Made by a program: the position numbers and the translations under genes. Shown piece by piece: positions 13,541-15,078 of a stretch of DNA of 15,078 nt (its first letter is position 1; every line of letters starts with the position of its first letter). This DNA is from Pseudaquidulcibacter sp964443435 (GTDB lineage Bacteria; Pseudomonadota; Alphaproteobacteria; Caulobacterales; Aquidulcibacteraceae), in NCBI GenBank assembly GCA_964443435.1, contig CAYUCW010000049.1:1-15078 (forward strand), read 5' to 3'. The notes beneath the pieces were generated by a model, which did not search any database, was not told the DNA's origin, and worked only from the letters and a program-made list of their open reading frames with translations.

Positions 13541-15078
13541 ATGAATAATATTGATTTTTCTAAATACTCACAATTAGCTTTAGCTGCCAAAGCATGGCCG
13601 TTTGAACAAGCAAAATTAATTTTAGACAAAATAAAGCGTACTAAAGCCGAAATTGCGATTTTTGAAACTGGCTATGGGCCATCGGGTCTTCCGCATATTG
13701 GAACTTTTGGCGAGGTTGCGCGCACAACTATGGTGCGTAATGCTTTTATCACTTTAACCGAAGGTAAGATTCCAACTCGTTTAATATGTGTTTCCGATGA
13801 TATGGACGGAATGCGTAAGATTCCAGATAATGTTCCGCAACAAGAAATGCTTAATGAGTATTTGCAAATGCCATTAACCAAAGTGCCAGATCCATTTGGA
13901 ACTCATGAAAGTTTCGCCCATCATAATAATGCAAGATTAAGGGGCTTTCTTGATAGTTTTGGCTTTGATTATGAATTTAAATCAGCAACTGATTTATATT
14001 GTTCAGGGGCTTTTGATGAAAGCTTAAAACTCGCGCTAGTAAAATTTGATGATATTATGAAAGTAATGTTGCCAAGTCTTGGTGAAGAAAGAAGGGCAAC
14101 TTATTCGCCATTCCTTCCGATTTCTCCAAAATCGGGCCGTGTTCTTTATGTGCCAATGAAGAAAATTAATGCCGAAAATGGTACAATTACTTTTGATGAT
14201 GAAGATGGCACTGAAGTGACAATTCCTGTAACTGGCGGCAATACTAAGCTTCAATGGAAGCCAGATTTTGGTATGCGCTGGGCGGCTTTAGGTGTTGATT
14301 TTGAAATGTTTGGCAAAGATCACCAAACAAATTCTACAATTTATTCAAGGATTTGCAAAATCCTTGGTAAAGAAGCACCAGTTCAATTTGTTTATGAATT
14401 ATTCCTTGATGATAAGGGTGAGAAAATCTCAAAATCAAAAGGCAATGGCATTTCGGTTGAAGACTGGCTTAAATATGCACCACAAGAATCGCTTTCTTTA
14501 TATAATTTCCAAAAGCCAAAAACCGCTAAAAAATTATATTTTGATGTGATACCAAAAGCGGTTGATGAATATTTGGCATTTCTTTCTGCTTTCCATAAAG
14601 AAGACGCAGCCAAGCAGCTTGAAAATCCTGTATGGCATATTCACGCAGGCAATCCACCTAAAGAAGGCTCACCAATTTCATTTGCACTTTTACTTAATTT
14701 GGTGGCGGCGGCAAATGCTTCATCAAAAGATATTTTATGGGGCTTTATTAAGTCTTATTCACCAGATGCAAGCAAAGAAAAATATCCTTTGCTTGATAAA
14801 TTAGCGGATTATGCAATTGCTTATTATCAAGATTTTGTTTTGCCGACTAAGAATTATCGCTTGCCAACCGAACAAGAGAAAAAAGCAATCCTAGAGCTTC
14901 GCGAAGTTTTAGTTTCGCTAGGTGAAACTAATGATGGCGAACTAATTCAAAATAAAGTGTTTGAAGTTGGAATGAATAATGGATTTGAAAATCTTCGTGA
15001 TTGGTTCAAAGCCTTATACGAAGTTTTATTGGGTCAAGAAACCGGTCCAAGATTTGGAAATTTTGCCGCTTTATTTGG
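13541..15078 (+). CDS. lysS: Class I lysyl-tRNA synthetase (3' end outside window)
   Basis: Charges tRNA-Lys. This is the archaeal-type class I enzyme, also found in many alphaproteobacteria and spirochaetes and unrelated to the class II LysS of most bacteria. The nucleotide-binding motif is G-P-S-G-L-P-H-I-G-T-F-G-E at 46-58 (HIGH equivalent 52-55). The KMSKS equivalent K-I-S-K-S lies at 295-299, in G-E-K-I-S-K-S-K-G-N. Class I LysRS features V-S-D-D-M-D-G-M-R-K, D-P-F-G-T-H-E-S and G-K-D-H-Q-T-N are also seen. The frame stays open from ATG 13541 to the window edge, 512 codons. Related enzymes are a little longer, so only a short C-terminal piece should be missing. The ribosome site is weak (GGA about nine bases upstream). 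Confidence 0.95.
   Translation, partial: MNNIDFSKYSQLALAAKAWPFEQAKLILDKIKRTKAEIAIFETGYGPSGLPHIGTFGEVARTTMVRNAFITLTEGKIPTRLICVSDDMDGMRKIPDNVPQQEMLNEYLQMPLTKVPDPFGTHESFAHHNNARLRGFLDSFGFDYEFKSATDLYCSGAFDESLKLALVKFDDIMKVMLPSLGEERRATYSPFLPISPKSGRVLYVPMKKINAENGTITFDDEDGTEVTIPVTGGNTKLQWKPDFGMRWAALGVDFEMFGKDHQTNSTIYSRICKILGKEAPVQFVYELFLDDKGEKISKSKGNGISVEDWLKYAPQESLSLYNFQKPKTAKKLYFDVIPKAVDEYLAFLSAFHKEDAAKQLENPVWHIHAGNPPKEGSPISFALLLNLVAAANASSKDILWGFIKSYSPDASKEKYPLLDKLADYAIAYYQDFVLPTKNYRLPTEQEKKAILELREVLVSLGETNDGELIQNKVFEVGMNNGFENLRDWFKALYEVLLGQETGPRFGNFAALF

Noticed and set aside
14292..14804. Small + strand open frames inside the lysS region
   Set aside because: They are out-of-frame shadows of the class I lysyl-tRNA synthetase, whose own frame stays open to the window edge.
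1..15078. Mobile element, CRISPR array, phage or defence system
   Set aside because: I saw no transposase, integrase, regular spaced repeats or terminal inverted repeats, and every sizeable frame is a recognisable core or pilus gene.

Overview
The window reads as a stretch of chromosome from an AT-rich alphaproteobacterium. This rests on gene content: a Caulobacter-style Tad/Flp pilus cluster that includes the alphaproteobacterial lipoprotein CpaD, a class I (archaeal-type) lysyl-tRNA synthetase, a metX-metW pair, a ccmAB heme-export pair, and a response regulator with the Y-x-G-P-x-R-R tail motif I associate with alphaproteobacteria. Genus cannot be told from the sequence. Base composition and codon use look uniform throughout. 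I see no insertion sequence, phage gene, CRISPR array, tRNA or rRNA, and no sign of a transferred island.

Region 1 (1-8362): the Tad pilus operon on the + strand. A probable last fragment of the prepilin peptidase cpaA is followed by a 218-bp AT-rich gap with a CtrA-like box. Then come cpaB (periplasmic), cpaC (outer-membrane secretin), cpaD (lipoprotein), cpaE (MinD-like localisation ATPase), cpaF (secretion ATPase), tadB and tadC (inner-membrane platform). Start and stop codons lie within -4 to +8 nt of each other, so this is one tightly coupled transcript. It ends in a strong intrinsic terminator with a UUCG tetraloop. The pilin gene, tadD and tadE/F/G are not in the window.

Region 2 (8305-10050): hisI-ccmA-ccmB on the + strand, combining a histidine-biosynthesis enzyme with the ABC heme exporter of cytochrome c maturation. 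The likely hisI promoter overlaps the tad terminator. A small hairpin spans the hisI stop and the ccmA GTG start.

Region 3 (10047-11778): metX and metW on the - strand, overlapping by a few codons, which together carry out homoserine acylation for methionine synthesis. metW and ccmB converge with their stop codons overlapping in TTAA.

Region 4 (11779-13351): a divergent intergenic region, then a TTG-started response regulator on + that converges stop-to-stop on a SixA-type phosphohistidine phosphatase on -.

Region 5 (13352-15078): a leader with an 11-bp hairpin, then the class I lysyl-tRNA synthetase, cut off by the window edge near its C-terminus.

Overall this is mostly conserved core genome. 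I found no convincing undescribed system. The points worth a second look are regulatory: overlapping terminator and promoter, a start-codon hairpin, leader repeats, and the response regulator next to sixA. Several start codons also differ from the longest open frame.
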